Virus record (IMG/VR): IMGVR_UViG_3300010391_002477
Location: 1 to 23,857 of that record
Direction: 5' to 3' (one strand)
Length of the DNA stretch: 23,857 nt
Origin: a virus
Part shown: positions 12,301 to 19,159 of the stretch, piece after piece
Layout: each line of letters begins with the position of its first letter
Position numbering within the stretch: the first letter of the stretch is position 1
Notes under the pieces: model-generated
What the model was told of the DNA's origin: nothing
Databases searched by the model: none
Seen by the model: only the letters and a program-made list of their open reading frames with translations
Position numbers and translations under genes: made by a program

Positions 12301-13471
12301 GAACTTTTTTGAAATGATGGTAAGGAGTGCTAAGAGGGTTATTTTCAGAACCCATATACAAATATCCGTTATTATAAAACATACATGTAGCATATCTTGC
12401 AGTTGCATATACAGTTCCTGCACTCCATGTCTTTGTTTCACCATCATTAATATTATCAGGGATTAATGTCCATTTCCCAGTCCAAGGATTGCCGGGAGGC
12501 TGTATGTTTGACCCATTAGAAACATGAGATTGAGCACAAAAATATTTATTTCCGTCTGTTCCTAAAACAACATCACCTGCGTATCCTCTGGCTTTTTTCT
12601 GCATAGTGACAGGGTCAATAACTATAAGAGTCCCTTCTGAAGAGACTAAAAATATATTCCCATCACCGATGCACATAAATCTATTGCCTGAAATATTATC
12701 ATTAGCTGCAAGGGTTAAGGTAGCAACGACCTCCATCGTATTGGCGGATATTTTTTTTATCACGCCTTGAACGTAAGTAAATATATATCCTGCATAAAAT
12801 ACTGAAGCCGTTGCAGTAAAAACTCCAGGCTGAACCTCATTTACGATTTCAAGCTCATGCTTGTCAGAGACTTCAAACAGGCAATCCGGGGTACGGGTCG
12901 TATAACCACAGCCAAGCTTACGAATAAAGGCATAGGATAGACCCTTCCATGTAGGGACACGCTCACCTGCTTTTTCTTTAAAGTATTGAATTGTCGGGTC
13001 AGGTTCTGTTTGCTTACCGTCGTAAAAGTAAATCTGGTTTGCCGTCTCACCCTTGTTGTGGGTGTAATCACCAGCGTCAAAATCACGCTGGTATTTCTCC
13101 ATTTCCTTATCATTTTTCCACCAGCGTAGAAGAGTTTTAGGACGGTCTGCACTTGTAATGCACAAACCGAAGGCAACGTCCTTGTACCATTTCAGCTTGC
13201 TCTTGCCCTGATAAGGCTCGCTTTCCCAAATAACATTACCTGCAAAGGCAGGAGGCGTGCCCCGCGTATAGGGAATAGGAAGGTCATTTGCCTGCGTATT
13301 AAATTGCTGCCCTGCATTTTCCGGTCTTGGTTGCTCTGCATCAGGGGAAGACGGGGCAGATAAAAAACCAGCCCCCATAGCAAGAAGCCCGATACCCGGA
13401 AAGGCAGCATTGGCTAAAACTGCAGTGCCGATTTTTGCAATAGGCGAAGGTATAAAATCAAATAGTCCCAT
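9377..13471 (-). CDS. Giant tail hub/tip protein with beta-propeller insert and InlB-like repeats
   Basis: 1364 aa. Residues 12-38 are hydrophobic (IGTAVLANAAFPGIGLLAMG). The parts around 45-205 and 590-835 look like the J/megatron-type tail hub found after DUF2163 proteins. Between them, about 210-575, lies a run of beta-propeller-like repeats (YIFTYVQGVIKKI; NIFLVSSEGTLIVID; FLYLVLVNN; YKGMLAVGTRSQTLYLL). From about 845 to the end there are five repeats of 90-115 aa with the pattern S-E-N-P-x-S-G ... D-x-I-x-L-x-A-P ... G-K-x-F-x-x-W ... M-N-N-x-x-H-T-x-x-A-x-Y, close to the divergent InlB B-repeat/Flg_new type. The repeats probably form a fibre or receptor-binding extension. ATG 13471 follows the upstream stop by 3 nt. 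Confidence 0.75.
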   Translation of the reverse strand: MGLFDFIPSPIAKIGTAVLANAAFPGIGLLAMGAGFLSAPSSPDAEQPRPENAGQQFNTQANDLPIPYTRGTPPAFAGNVIWESEPYQGKSKLKWYKDVAFGLCITSADRPKTLLRWWKNDKEMEKYQRDFDAGDYTHNKGETANQIYFYDGKQTEPDPTIQYFKEKAGERVPTWKGLSYAFIRKLGCGYTTRTPDCLFEVSDKHELEIVNEVQPGVFTATASVFYAGYIFTYVQGVIKKISANTMEVVATLTLAANDNISGNRFMCIGDGNIFLVSSEGTLIVIDPVTMQKKARGYAGDVVLGTDGNKYFCAQSHVSNGSNIQPPGNPWTGKWTLIPDNINDGETKTWSAGTVYATARYATCMFYNNGYLYMGSENNPLSTPYHHFKKVQVLNNGYELKFLGIVQVAMATDPTTYLIEELVVDDEGVYVYTSEASPTPIIHKIRISDVTEVDNYTLDHSDEVIEMILNNGFLYLVLVNNSTADVYNIWKIRISDMTLSARVKFNSLKLDSVCIYKGMLAVGTRSQTLYLLNIEDLSTITSLNVGAANDQSFLFADSNFLYLGATTNDIYKIRFAGLDVLPSNIAYDALTNGFFGAGMPTTMWNQTITAETDAWCADADRDLLMSINVNQQMRMNDLLAYILSHHDGFIRWEAGKFDYMQYKSETADVDFIINNNILIEKNKSPVQKISQASKEKTNEVLVAFMRRVSTTKNNGDIVRKYRRATAKSRDPIDIKTNGLDSKTVRLDGIMLLKRADFMATRIKRKSMCDPAEYQFAAGLKNIDILQGSVHTLTDSGLEVSNQKIRILQKTITPDYKVPLKTVEEITTIHDLKAADDLDDDATKIDLYIESENPDSGVLITVINQTSGEIFTDMATPFSIKVGVEDSVVLVAPEVAGKTFQWLEGEEVLTSSNTHLLEIASLPHTLTAKYTDAVAGTNELEVISENPDGGAGVNRGVDITYSGNTYGDVASGTITTPNSIIVNSDDSIVLTAPATYGGYDFSYFSINGVILTEANGYITGTRKATIPMNNANRQVRVHYKVVSTSTKNLTVQSVVPASGVSVYYQYTFFDNTITGSGDTEFVLTLESYASIRLIAPVLDGKTFLGWYEGITLLTTSLTLDLDMNNANHTIIATYDDPTNNNLIIHSENPITGLQVEYSGNSLGAATGIVTTPKTLVVGATDTIELDALTGFAGKVFDAWIDEAAIIQIDGVNVTIDGLIVYDGSQAIIPTTTSRTISFPINSLDHTLLAVFKAKALNTLRIESTCPASGVTGLYSGSTYGFNLAPWSTPQNIIVGATDFIRLTAPSLLNKLFLRWKKDGAEVSTDRVYTVEMASEDHTMVAEYGNIVYINSEILELGSGNTVYIAV

Positions 13472-13474
13472 TAT

Positions 13475-14359
13475 TTACTCATCCTCATTCTTGCCTCGTA
13501 GGCTTAAACTTGACCCCAAGCCCTCAAACATCAAAGAATTTGCATAGTTGTCAAACTTCTTTTCACAAATCCAGCCTGAGAAATCACACCCTGCCCAGGT
13601 TATGAAGGTGTCGTCTTCCTGAGGATCTGATGGCAAAGGTCTTATCAGGTCAACGTAAGTATCCCCATGGTTTATTATTGTTTCTTCAACTCCGTCATTA
13701 TCCCCAGAAGTAAATTTTATGCTTCCAAGCTCAAAAAAACCTTTATAGTCACTATCATCAGGGTTTGGTGTTACCTGCCCGTTATGGTCAAAAAGGGTTG
13801 AATAAATCCTAAGCCTATTTGAGACAGGGGTATAAATATCAATAGAGCCGGTATGCTTCCATTTTGAAAGGGTATTATCTATTCCGCAACGATTATCATA
13901 GAGCAAGTGATTGCAACGCTCGGAATAAAATTTATTAGGGAACATTACATTATATTTATCCAGAGGAGAGGAAACTATAAAAACAAGTTCCATCTCGCTA
14001 AACGGTACGGCTTTGGCAATGTACCCCTGAAAAAGTTCTGTTGGGGTATCTGCTGCTACGGTATCAAAGGATTCAAGCTTATAGTGAGCATTATTGAAAA
14101 GCCTGCGGGCAATTACCTTCGGGATTGAAAGAGAAGAGCCTCCAAGAGTGACCCCTACTGTACCGATAGACACGTTCATCGAGTCAATCTGGAGGTTTGT
14201 ATATTTATTGATATCACTACGTTTAATAGGTAGATGTTTGTAGGTATGTCCGCCGTAGCTTATATCTTTATCAAAATCTGTAAAATATCCAATATCCCCA
14301 TTGGTTAGGGTGATGGTGTGGAGTTCTGCAATAGTAATTTCTGTTTTTGTTATATCCAT
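13475..14359 (-). CDS. DUF2163-like baseplate/hub protein (GTA gp13 type)
   Basis: 294 aa. The start has the TNGDIGYFTDFDKDISYGGHTY pattern of DUF2163/TIGR02218 phage proteins, and residues 147-162 carry the conserved ERCNHLLYDNRCGID element with Cys149 and Cys158. In gene transfer agents and related phages this protein sits at the tail tip between the distal tail protein and the hub; the Cys pair often binds metal or a cluster, though that is not shown here. It fits the order DUF2460, DUF2163, hub. ATG 14359 lies 3 nt from the upstream gene's stop. Confidence 0.8.
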   Translation of the reverse strand: MDITKTEITIAELHTITLTNGDIGYFTDFDKDISYGGHTYKHLPIKRSDINKYTNLQIDSMNVSIGTVGVTLGGSSLSIPKVIARRLFNNAHYKLESFDTVAADTPTELFQGYIAKAVPFSEMELVFIVSSPLDKYNVMFPNKFYSERCNHLLYDNRCGIDNTLSKWKHTGSIDIYTPVSNRLRIYSTLFDHNGQVTPNPDDSDYKGFFELGSIKFTSGDNDGVEETIINHGDTYVDLIRPLPSDPQEDDTFITWAGCDFSGWICEKKFDNYANSLMFEGLGSSLSLRGKNEDE

Positions 14360-14362
14360 TTA

Positions 14363-14908
14363 TCAAGATGTCTCAATCAGCGTTATTTCACCACTCTCAT
14401 AAAGTTGATGGTGAATATATTTAAAACCAAATTTTTCATCTCTCAAAGCCACAATATAAGCGTTCTCAGTCCAGACAACATTTCCATCTGTAGGCTGTAC
14501 AGCATTATCCCCTGTTGTCCATACAGGCTGCGTTGTTGCGTGTGATGTCCCGGCGGTCGTACATTTATAGCTATGCCCGTTGCTTGTCGTAGGGATAGTA
14601 ATATCATTTTCTGCGTAGACGTGATTTGCTAGCCAGACAAAAGCAGGATTATAAATCTCTTCTCTGTTGCGAAAATAGAAGGCTTCGTAATTCCCTTTAC
14701 GGGATTTTAAAAAACTTATGATTTTTTGTTTATCTGTTGATTGATGTGTCCCAAATTTCAAGGTAAACATTGTAATAGGAGTAGAGCTTCTTGAAATTGA
14801 TTGCCTATTTTTCCCACCATAGCTAAGAGCTATGTTGTCGGAAAATGAAAAATCAACTCCAATGGGGAACATGGGTACGACATCTGTGGGAAAGGTCTGC
14901 ATGGTCAT
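14363..14908 (-). CDS. DUF2460-like distal tail protein with an inserted beta domain
   Basis: 181 aa. The start (FPIGVDFSFSDNIALSYGG) and the block IISFLKSRKGNYEAFYFRN followed by a C-terminal FGFKYIHHQLYESGEITL strand resemble the DUF2460/TIGR02217 family (GTA gp12, distal tail). Residues about 92-148 break this pattern with a Trp-Tyr-Thr-rich module (WLANHVY, PTTSNGHSYKCTTAGTS, QPTDGNVVWTE) of a type I know as a small virion or carbohydrate-binding domain. ATG 14908 overlaps the tape-measure stop by one base (TAATG), so translation is coupled. Confidence 0.65.
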   Translation of the reverse strand: MTMQTFPTDVVPMFPIGVDFSFSDNIALSYGGKNRQSISRSSTPITMFTLKFGTHQSTDKQKIISFLKSRKGNYEAFYFRNREEIYNPAFVWLANHVYAENDITIPTTSNGHSYKCTTAGTSHATTQPVWTTGDNAVQPTDGNVVWTENAYIVALRDEKFGFKYIHHQLYESGEITLIETS

Positions 14909-17900
14909 TAATAATTTCCCCTTCTGAGTTTTCGCCTTGCAGGGTGATTGTCTTCAAGAGAGGCCATTACACCGGAAGCTATCTGGTGATTTATTTCCGG
15001 TATGTAGTCTGCAACCGATTTTGAATCTAAGGCATGAATCGTAAAGTTTAAATTCACATCATATTTATTTTGATAAATAGATTGTTTGTTGCTGCTGAAA
15101 TTAGCAGGGTCAAAAGCTTGTGGTTTTCTATCTGAAAAATTATTCCCTCCAACAACCCCGCCGTCTTCAAAGAAAGAGATTTTCTCTTTTTTTAAAGCAT
15201 CCAGAAAAGGAATTCCTATTCTGGCTGTATCTTTTTTAGAAAATACATATTCACCCTCTTCCATTAACGCTAATAATTCTTTGCCACTATGTTTCTTACG
15301 GTTAGGGTCTCCGAGTTTAACCTCTCCGCCTTCCTCAAAAAACCCACTCATAAAATTTCCACCCATTCCACCGAGTAGTCCACCTAAAATAGTTCCAACT
15401 CCGGGGAACAGGAATGTTCCTATCAATGCACCGAGAGCCGTCCCTCCGCCTGAGAAGGCAGCTCCCTTTTCATCTCCTGCTAATAATTGCATTAAGGGGC
15501 CGATAGCTAAGCCCAAGGGACCTAACAAACTACTCATTCCGCCTGCAGCTGCAGCTCCCGCCCCTGCTTCTGCTCCGGCGGCCGGGGCAACAGTAGTCAA
15601 AAACTTATCTATCCCGATTGGCTGCCCTATAGTTGATAAAGAAACACTCCCAGGCCCGACTGTGGAAGTAGGATTTGTCATTGAGAGAAACTGGCTGATA
15701 TCAAAGCCTCCTGAAGGCGCCTGAGCTGCCGGCTGTACCCATTCTGAAGGGATCCCTGGGAAACCTGCTCCGCCTGAAGGCGTTTGGCTTGCTGGAGTTT
15801 CAGGACTCCCGAATATTTTAGATAAGATATCCTGACTTCCGGCTGGCATTGAGGGACCTGTTGCTGTCGCGCCAGTTGGAGATGTCCCTGCAGAACCGAG
15901 ATTAGGCGTCCCTGCCGAACCCGTCTTTGCAATATTAAGGTCTTTATATGCCTGTATGAGCTGGTTTACGACTATAGCTTCCTTACTGAATTCTCCTTGT
16001 ACTGCCTCGCTTGTACTAACTAAATCTTTGTTAGCATCATTGACATTTTCTTTCTCTGGAAATAAACCTGAGAACCATTCAGAGATAGGCTTCATCGTTG
16101 CCTTTGAAAGCCAACTTGTGAATTGATTAAGGATTGTCTCGCCTAAATGTTTACCATAATTAAAACCAGCATTCTTAGGGTCTTTGATTAAATCTTGAAA
16201 GAAATTATTCGTTGCATCTTGCATATCATTTAGAGCCCCTGACCATGCGCTTTTAGACCAATCTACTGCATTGCCAAGATTTTTCTTGTATTCTTCAATC
16301 CCTTTAGTAGCTCCCTCTAAGAATGCTGCCCCACCGGTAAGCTCCGCAAGGCGTTTTTGTTCTTCAACCTGAGCTTTCTTTGCCTCTAAAATCTTATTTT
16401 CAATATCTGCCTGGACTGAGAGAATTTCTTTGCCGTCAAAAAGGGTGGTATTTTTCTTAATATTGTTTTCAATTTCAATATCAATAGCCTCAATCTGCTT
16501 GTCATAAGCCTCTGAGATTTTTCCCTGCAATTGCAGGGCTTCTGCCTGGAATTCAAGATAGGTTTTCCATGCCTCATTAGCATCAATAATGCCTTTTTTT
16601 ATTCCCTCAGGCTCTTTTTTGCCTATCTCTTTTGAGGCTTCATTCTGTTTGTAAAGTAGATCAAGAGTTTCATTTACCTTCTTTTCGCCTTCGTCAGCAA
16701 GTTTTAAGGTTTCTTCTGTAACTTTTTTTGATAACTCTAACTGCTTATTTGCTGCATTAAGGTCAATCACAAGATAGCTATCTTTTATTTTTTTATATTT
16801 TTCTAAATCAGCAAGTCTCTCAAGATTGATTTTTGTCAGGGCATCCTGGTTCATTAACACAGTTGCTTGGTAGTATTTAGCCCAGTCAGAAAGGAGTTCT
16901 TTTGGAATAGCAACTGCAGATATCGTACTTCCTGTTGCCAGATTATCAAGTGTAGTTGTTGGTTTTTCTGCCCTGCCACTTTTAGTTTGTGCAATTTTAT
17001 TTCTTAATTCAAGCATCCTTCTTTGCTGATCTGCAGCTGTAGTCAGCAATCTATCATTTGCTTCTTTTGCACCTTCAGCTAATTGAGTGTAGTAGCGGAA
17101 ATCTTCCTCTGCTTGTTTTGCTATGGCTGGATTTTTGGTTAATGGCTTTGCCAACATGGCTTGAAATTTTGCATACCACTCAACTGCAGTCATTATATTT
17201 GCAGTTAAAAAATTAAAAGTAGCTCCGACTCCTTCAAAGCCAGCTACCAGCAAAGAAGCAACATCATTTTCTTTTATAAAATTAAAAAATTGGATAAAAA
17301 CAGGAAGTAGCTCTCTCCCAATAGTTTCTTTTAAATTATCCATTATCGCTTTATACATCTGGAATGTCTCGGCAGATGATAAAGTTTCAAGATTTATAGA
17401 TTTCATCTTATCTTTCATTTCATCATAGACAACTCCGAGTAAAGCTAATCGTTTTTCTGCTATTTGTGCTTTACTTCCAGTTTCTTCAATACCATCTCCA
17501 AATTGCTCCTGAGCTTTTTTTGAATCAATTATTATTCCAATATCTTTTAACATTATTGGCTGGATAGCACCTATTCCCGTAGCCAAAGAATTAAAAGCCT
17601 CTGCTAAATCCATCCCCATTCTACGACCCTGAACCCTTGCAATAACCATAAGATTTGCGATGTGTTCAATAGGTATACCTAAAGCAATAGCTCTTGATGA
17701 GAGTTTATAAATATCTCCTTCATCAAGGATTCCTGCGGTAGCTTTTTTAATTTTGGAAAATTCTTCCTCTGCATTTTTCCCCATGTCCTTCATTGCAAGA
17801 TTGAAGGATTCCTGTGCCTGGTCAATTTTTGCAGCGAATTCAGCAAAAGCAAACCCCTTTTGTATGGCAAAATAGACAGCATAGATTTTCGCTGTGAGTA

Positions 17901-18081
17901 ATAGCCATTGTGCTTTAATCCCGCCAATAGCCTGTTGGGTTATGCTTTCAGCTTCCTTAGTGGCAGTAGCAACAGCACCAACACCGGTTTTGACCCCACC
18001 GAGTTGGCTCTTTAATTCATTAAGAACAGCATCGCCCTTCTTAATGACTTCGAGGATTATCTGTAGTTTCTGGTCGTTCAT
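14908..18081 (-). CDS. Tail tape measure protein
   Basis: 1057 aa, setting tail length and filling the tail tube. The N-terminal half is long coiled-coil helix, the middle is more coiled coil (about 390-600), and about 690-815 is a Pro/Gly/Ser/Thr-rich linker. Residues 860-915 are hydrophobic Gly-rich segments (GALIGTFLFPGVGTILGGLL) that could insert in the membrane during DNA entry. The end has the EEGGEV ... LMEEGEYVFSKKDTARIG ... EDGGVVGG block typical of tape measures. No lytic or peptidase domain is seen. If the usual ~1.5 Å per residue applies, the tail would be about 160 nm; this is a rough rule. It lies directly after the chaperone genes and the 68-aa gene. Confidence 0.88.
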   Translation of the reverse strand: MNDQKLQIILEVIKKGDAVLNELKSQLGGVKTGVGAVATATKEAESITQQAIGGIKAQWLLLTAKIYAVYFAIQKGFAFAEFAAKIDQAQESFNLAMKDMGKNAEEEFSKIKKATAGILDEGDIYKLSSRAIALGIPIEHIANLMVIARVQGRRMGMDLAEAFNSLATGIGAIQPIMLKDIGIIIDSKKAQEQFGDGIEETGSKAQIAEKRLALLGVVYDEMKDKMKSINLETLSSAETFQMYKAIMDNLKETIGRELLPVFIQFFNFIKENDVASLLVAGFEGVGATFNFLTANIMTAVEWYAKFQAMLAKPLTKNPAIAKQAEEDFRYYTQLAEGAKEANDRLLTTAADQQRRMLELRNKIAQTKSGRAEKPTTTLDNLATGSTISAVAIPKELLSDWAKYYQATVLMNQDALTKINLERLADLEKYKKIKDSYLVIDLNAANKQLELSKKVTEETLKLADEGEKKVNETLDLLYKQNEASKEIGKKEPEGIKKGIIDANEAWKTYLEFQAEALQLQGKISEAYDKQIEAIDIEIENNIKKNTTLFDGKEILSVQADIENKILEAKKAQVEEQKRLAELTGGAAFLEGATKGIEEYKKNLGNAVDWSKSAWSGALNDMQDATNNFFQDLIKDPKNAGFNYGKHLGETILNQFTSWLSKATMKPISEWFSGLFPEKENVNDANKDLVSTSEAVQGEFSKEAIVVNQLIQAYKDLNIAKTGSAGTPNLGSAGTSPTGATATGPSMPAGSQDILSKIFGSPETPASQTPSGGAGFPGIPSEWVQPAAQAPSGGFDISQFLSMTNPTSTVGPGSVSLSTIGQPIGIDKFLTTVAPAAGAEAGAGAAAAGGMSSLLGPLGLAIGPLMQLLAGDEKGAAFSGGGTALGALIGTFLFPGVGTILGGLLGGMGGNFMSGFFEEGGEVKLGDPNRKKHSGKELLALMEEGEYVFSKKDTARIGIPFLDALKKEKISFFEDGGVVGGNNFSDRKPQAFDPANFSSNKQSIYQNKYDVNLNFTIHALDSKSVADYIPEINHQIASGVMASLEDNHPARRKLRRGNY

Positions 18082-18143
18082 TGTTTTCTCTTAGCTATCA
18101 GCGTTCAGCTCTCAGTTATTAATTGTAAAGCTTTAATTTTAAA

Positions 18144-18350
18144 TTAGGGTAAGTCCTCTATATGTAAGCAATCCTTTAAATTAACATATTCTTTATTTCT
18201 GTCTATAATTATGCTTGGGACTACATTCCCGTTACAAGTATCAGATTGTGGGTTTATAGATATAAGAACTCCGCCAATTGGTTTTTCCGAGCAGTTTTTA
18301 CCGACTATCTCATCACCTATCTTTGCTTCTCTTCCGTTTTTATAGTGCAT
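18144..18350 (-). CDS. Small beta-barrel-like protein, 68 aa
   Basis: Starts MHYKNGREAKIGDEIVGKN, a pattern of small SH3/KOW-like barrels seen in phage proteins of this length, with Cys-containing loops. AGGAGATATCAA gives a good ribosome site before ATG 18350. It sits between the frameshift chaperone and the tape measure, a place where few extra genes are found; role unknown. The gap 18082-18143 holds AGCTATCAGC / GCTGATAGCT-type short repeats and no gene. Confidence 0.6.
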   Translation of the reverse strand: MHYKNGREAKIGDEIVGKNCSEKPIGGVLISINPQSDTCNGNVVPSIIIDRNKEYVNLKDCLHIEDLP

Positions 18351-18378
18351 TTGATATCTCCTATTTTTTAAAATTGTT

Positions 18379-18747
18379 TTATTCTTTTAATTCACAGTTA
18401 GAGCAAGTCCATTCAAAATACCTGCCATGTTCTAACCTGCACTGTGCTTTTTTCTTATCATCACAGATTTGCTTTATTTCTTCTTTGATTCCAAAAATCC
18501 AATTTCTTATGACTACTTCCCTGAAGAGAACTTCCCGGTTTTTAAACTTTATATAGGGCTCACATTCTTTTGGAGTAAACCCCCAGAGAACTTCATCACG
18601 TTTTAAAATATCCCCGCCTGACAGAAGCAGGACTTGATTATTTATTGATTCAATCCAATCGGATTTTCTTTCTGGTCTTTTTTCAAGAATGTCTTTTGAA
18701 ACGCTCCTGTCAACTTCTCTATAAGTGAAGCTGTCGGGGTTATATCC
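18379..18747 (-). CDS. Frameshift extension of the tail assembly chaperone (GT-type)
   Basis: Reading in the -1 frame from the U_UUU_UUG site gives 122 codons: GYNPDSFTYREVDRSVSKDI, then an ILEKRPERKSDW region, LSGGDILKRDEVLWGFTPKE, a helical part and a Cys pair near the end (WTCSNCELKE). It has no ATG, GTG or TTG start with a ribosome site near its beginning, so it is most probably made only as a fusion to the upstream chaperone after slippage, like lambda G-T. The fusion would be about 221 aa. TTG and GTG codons inside are out of place for a separate gene. It ends just before the 68-aa gene. Confidence 0.75.
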   Translation of the reverse strand, partial: GYNPDSFTYREVDRSVSKDILEKRPERKSDWIESINNQVLLLSGGDILKRDEVLWGFTPKECEPYIKFKNREVLFREVVIRNWIFGIKEEIKQICDDKKKAQCRLEHGRYFEWTCSNCELKE

Positions 18748-19043
18748 AAAAAATCCTCTATTATCTCCGGTATCTGCTCAGATGTAACAGCAAAGTCTAA
18801 CTCCTTTGCAAGAGCATCAACATCTTTATCTTTTGGATGTTTGCCTTCCTCTGTAAGTAATACCGCAATAGCTTTATGGATATCATTCCCTAAAGCTATT
18901 ATCAGTCCAACAGTATCAAAGGTAGAAATTTTTATATCCTTGATGATACCAATTAACTGCCTCCATTGCCCTAAGAGCAAAGGCTTCTGGACATAGACTT
19001 TGTTGTCTATTGTATATTTCTTTTCCATTACCTTATCAGTCAA
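18642..19043 (-). CDS. Tail assembly chaperone, short form (G-type)
   Basis: About 133 aa from TTG 19043, chosen because AAGGAGGGG ends some 4 nt before it; an in-frame ATG lies 15 nt downstream at 19028, and one further upstream (19067) falls inside the palindrome. The protein is helical and acidic (YTIDNKVYVQKPLLLGQWRQ; QIPEIIEDFLDITPTASLIE), as are G-type chaperones that keep the tape measure soluble. Its place between tail tube and tape measure fits. The slippery site lies at codon 99, so ribosomes that slip make the longer GT-type product. Confidence 0.7.
   Translation of the reverse strand: MTDKVMEKKYTIDNKVYVQKPLLLGQWRQLIGIIKDIKISTFDTVGLIIALGNDIHKAIAVLLTEEGKHPKDKDVDALAKELDFAVTSEQIPEIIEDFLDITPTASLIEKLTGAFQKTFLKKDQKENPIGLNQ
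18747..18753 (-). promoter_or_regulatory. -1 ribosomal frameshift site T_TTT_TTG
   Basis: In the chaperone frame the codons are GAT TTT TTG, giving the canonical X_XXY_YYZ heptamer with X, Y = T. The -1 frame is open from the site for 122 codons, while the zero frame ends at 18642. A weak hairpin AGCTTC/GAAGTT begins about 14 nt downstream and may or may not help. Confidence 0.75.
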
Positions 19044-19060
19044 ATTTCCCCTCCTTATTA

Positions 19061-19083
19061 GCAGCATAAATGCTGCCGCTACA
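19061..19083. repeat. Palindromic repeat GCAGCATAAATGCTGC-CGCTACA
   Basis: Perfect GCAGCAT/ATGCTGC arms. On the minus strand it starts TGTAGCGGCAGC and runs into TAATAAGGAGG, the ribosome site of the chaperone gene, nearly as at 1201-1224. It lies back-to-back with the 19098-19123 palindrome. Confidence 0.8.
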
Positions 19084-19097
19084 ATTATTTATTATCT

Positions 19098-19123
19098 GTA
19101 GGGGTTCAAAATTTTGAACCCCT
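19098..19123. repeat. Palindrome GTAGGGGTTC... (copy 4) with GTTAT tail
   Basis: The same core as 199-226, perfect from 19100 to 19123, followed by a GTTATTTGTTATAGGTTATT tail that matches copy 3 (3025-3050). It is in the gap between the tail tube stop and the chaperone. Confidence 0.88.
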
Positions 19124-19159
19124 GTTATTTGTTATAGGTTATTGGTTATAAGTTAATTC

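Noticed and set aside
15086-15724. Rightward 212-aa frame opposite the tape measure gene
   Set aside because: Pro/Ser-rich mirror of a Gly/Ala-rich coding strand, a known artefact; the tape measure protein is well supported.
18673-18685. Alternative slippery site at the A-run in TTG AAA AAA GAC
   Set aside because: The P-site codon would re-pair poorly after a -1 slip (G at the first position), and the T_TTT_TTG site upstream fits the rule exactly.
3025-19123. CRISPR array
   Set aside because: The repeats are palindromic, far apart and irregularly spaced, with no unique spacers of equal length and no cas genes.
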